Below, piece by piece: positions 62,187 to 64,000 of a stretch of DNA of 64,000 nt. The notes under the pieces were generated by a model, which saw only the letters and a program-made list of their open reading frames with translations, did no database searches and had not been told where the DNA came from. Both the position numbers and the translations under genes were made by a program. How positions within the stretch are numbered: position 1 is the first letter of the stretch; each line of letters starts with the position of its first letter. Origin of the DNA: Gracilimonas sp046602855 (lineage in GTDB: Bacteria; Bacteroidota; Rhodothermia; Balneolales; Balneolaceae); NCBI RefSeq assembly GCF_046602855.1, contig NZ_JBKINJ010000001.1, forward strand, positions 248,001 to 312,000, given 5' to 3'.

Positions 62187-63458
62187 ATGAGCAAATACAG
62201 AACGGCAGATGAGGCGGTAAAGATCATTAAATCAGGTGACAGGGTTTTTGTGCATGGTGTCTCTGCAACACCGGTTCAGTTAATAGAAGCTATGACCCGC
62301 AGACACAACGAACTTAAGAAGGTTGAGGTTGTGCATCTCCATACAGAGGGTCCGGCGCCCTATGCTGATCCTAAGTATAAAGATAGCTTTTTTGTGAATG
62401 CCCTTTTTGTAGGGGCAAACGTTAGGAAGGCTATAAACGAGGGAAGGGGTGATTATGTACCTGTATTCCTAAGTGAAGTACCGAATCTCTTTCGGAATAA
62501 GATCATGCCACTAGATGTGGCTCTTATCCATGTTTCCCCGCCGGATAAGCACGGATATTGTTCCTTGGGGGTTTCAGTTGATGCAACGGTAGCAGCGGTT
62601 CAGACAGCAAAATATGTGGTTGCTCAGGTGAACCCAAATATGCCAAGGACCCATGGCGACGGGTTGATCCATATCAAACAGATCGACGCTCTGATAGAAG
62701 TTAATGACGCACTTCCCGAACAAACGGCACCGGAGCCTGATGAAGCCGAGCTGCGTATAGGTCAGTTTTGTGCTGAGCTGATCGATGATGGTGCCACGCT
62801 GCAAATGGGTATCGGAGCCATTCCAAATGCGGTACTGAAAAGCCTGACCGGCCATAAGAACCTGGGGATCCACACTGAAATGTTCTCCGACGGAGTTATC
62901 GAGTTGGTTGAGAATGGGGTAATAACCGGTAAGAAAAAGAAAATTCACCCGGGTAAGATCGTCAGTGGTTTTGTGATGGGTACACGAAAAACTTATGACT
63001 TTATAGATGATAATCCGGCAGTAGCTATGCTGGATATTGCCTATATAAATGATACCGCAGTAATTCGAAGAAACCCTAAAGTTACGGCCATTAACAGTGC
63101 TGTAGAAGTGGACTTAACCGGACAGATCTGTGCGGATTCAATCGGAACCTATCAGTACTCAGGCGTTGGCGGACAAATGGACTTTATTCGGGGAGCATCC
63201 CTCTCACCGGGCGGAAAACCTATCATCGCACTACCATCAGTTACACGAAAAGGTATCAGTCGGATCGTTCCCCATCTAAAACAGGGAGCGGGTGTGGTTA
63301 CAACCAGGGCTCACGTACATTATGTGGTAACTGAATACGGTATCGCTAACCTGTATGGAAAAAACATGGGTCAGCGAGCGGAAGCATTGGTGAATATCGC
63401 TCATCCGGACCACAGAGAAGAATTGAGTGAGTCACTATATGACCGATTTGGGAAGTAA
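62187..63458 (+). CDS. Acetyl-CoA hydrolase/transferase family protein
   Basis: Family I CoA-transferase related to acetyl-CoA hydrolase and 4-hydroxybutyrate CoA-transferase. The N-terminal SGDRVFVHGVSATPVQLIEA, the motif LQMGIGAIPNAVLKSL and the C-terminal HYVVTEYGIANLYGKN are diagnostic, the last carrying a conserved glutamate. 423 residues is typical. The acyl donor is not predictable from sequence. It is divergent from rrf2 with 222 bp between and convergent with the broken membrane-protein gene. Confidence 0.91.
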   Translation: MSKYRTADEAVKIIKSGDRVFVHGVSATPVQLIEAMTRRHNELKKVEVVHLHTEGPAPYADPKYKDSFFVNALFVGANVRKAINEGRGDYVPVFLSEVPNLFRNKIMPLDVALIHVSPPDKHGYCSLGVSVDATVAAVQTAKYVVAQVNPNMPRTHGDGLIHIKQIDALIEVNDALPEQTAPEPDEAELRIGQFCAELIDDGATLQMGIGAIPNAVLKSLTGHKNLGIHTEMFSDGVIELVENGVITGKKKKIHPGKIVSGFVMGTRKTYDFIDDNPAVAMLDIAYINDTAVIRRNPKVTAINSAVEVDLTGQICADSIGTYQYSGVGGQMDFIRGASLSPGGKPIIALPSVTRKGISRIVPHLKQGAGVVTTRAHVHYVVTEYGIANLYGKNMGQRAEALVNIAHPDHREELSESLYDRFGK

Positions 63459-63469
63459 ATCAAATGCAA

Positions 63470-63877
63470 TCAGGATTCGGCTTTTTGGTTCTTTTTAAGA
63501 AGTCCTGAAAGGTATAAAATCAAAGTTACGCAGATTCCAGATAAGAATACCGGCATGAAAAAGGGCTCCTGAGGAATGATATTATCATAATAGGCAAATG
63601 GGGGTGTCATGAAAAATGTGACACCAATAGCCAATAATAACATTCCGATATTGGATCGGCTTATGTTAAACAAGATCGCTAGAATTCCTGCAGCTGCTAA
63701 ATAAATGACATTTTTAGTGGTTGCAGCTTCTATACCTAATGATTCCAGGGTCCCTTCCAGAAGCTATAGAACAAACATCTGAGGCATAGGTGAAAATGAG
63801 GATAGCATCCAAAATACGCCTACTAACAGAGCGATGTAAATACTGTTCCGTTTATGAGGTGAGAAATTATTTAACAT
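63470..63877 (-). pseudogene. Small multi-span membrane protein gene interrupted by an in-frame amber codon
   Basis: Reading from the ATG at 63877, 135 coherent residues are encoded except for a TAG at 63766-63764 (codon 38). Before it are NFSPHKRNSIYIALLVGVFW and a first hydrophobic span; after it the frame continues with LLEGTLESLGIEAATT and at least three more hydrophobic spans, ending in KKNQKAES. The pattern continues smoothly across the stop, so I read it as one gene with a point nonsense mutation or a sequencing error. A shorter product from a TTG at 63673 is possible. No family recognised. Confidence 0.65.
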
Positions 63878-64000
63878 GCTAAAGAACCGGAGTTTAAGTT
63901 GAGTCAATAAATAGCAGGAAATTGTTCGTTATAATTAAGTAGACCGGTTAGAGGCTTTTCTTAAATGTTCGTACCTTCAACGTCTCAGATGACTATATTA
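63878..64000. other. Window-edge intergenic sequence, possible gene start
   Basis: No confident feature. A frame beginning ATG at 63965 is open to the window edge (12 codons) and could be the start of a plus-strand gene, preceded by a TATAAT at 63930-63935. Too short to judge. Confidence 0.2.

Overview
The window is bacterial chromosomal DNA, moderately AT-rich and densely packed with genes on both strands. I found no rRNA or tRNA genes, no CRISPR array and no insertion sequence. The gene set points to an aerobic, menaquinone-using, Gram-negative member of the Bacteroidota/Balneolota/Rhodothermota assemblage. The evidence is a class-B succinate dehydrogenase with one five-helix cytochrome b, a cbb3 oxidase with a fused CcoNO subunit and a one-heme CcoP, a DUF4296 lipoprotein, a FadE-type acyl-CoA dehydrogenase behind a TetR regulator, and an exosortase-like gene remnant. 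I favour a Balneola-like organism, but this is inference from gene content only.

Layout. 1-2423 (minus): 3'-truncated ligA preceded by a RodZ-like gene. 2522-7443 (plus): comF, an unrecognised membrane protein, a histidine phosphatase, menG/ubiE, then the overlapping set fabZ-panB-surE. 7444-8736 (minus): a lipase-like hydrolase and a small anchored protein. 8809-9957: an acyltransferase-like protein. 10074-13093 (minus): the classic yicC-gmk-rpoZ-coaBC block. 13170-18575 (minus): yigZ, a PduO-type cobalamin adenosyltransferase, glmM, ftsH, msrB. 18901-22316: sdhCAB, closed by a strong terminator. 22379-28741: a class-V aminotransferase, a GNAT protein, a fasciclin protein, recQ, a DUF4296 lipoprotein, an SDR and coaX. 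28921-33517 (minus): S9 peptidase, udk, amidase.

33687-39556 (plus): the least conventional block. A 1040-residue coiled-coil AAA/STAND-like ATPase overlaps by one base with an MscS channel, and a DPP-III-family lipoprotein follows. 39827-44956: redoxin, pdxH, trmB, then tetR-fadE. 45010-49020: a large SLBB export protein, a possible exosortase remnant and a frameshifted glycerate kinase gene. 49164-50856: an Lrp-type regulator overlapping a gene with methionine gamma-lyase features. 50927-52814 (minus): lemA and two TPM-domain genes. 52938: yjjG-like HAD. 53654-61964 (minus): a complete cbb3 oxidase locus (rrf2-ccoI-ccoS-ccoNO-ccoQ-ccoP, terminator, ccoG-ccoH). 62187-63458: an acetyl-CoA hydrolase/transferase. 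63470-63877: a membrane-protein gene broken by an amber codon.

Together the respiratory genes (SDH, menaquinone methylation, cbb3 assembly) and the CoA genes (panB, coaBC, coaX) form coherent pathways scattered over the window. Several regulator genes carry dyad-symmetric sites directly upstream (tetR, lrp, rrf2), which suggests autoregulation. A recurring class of intergenic palindromes, built from degenerate 7-nt words, occurs at several gene junctions.
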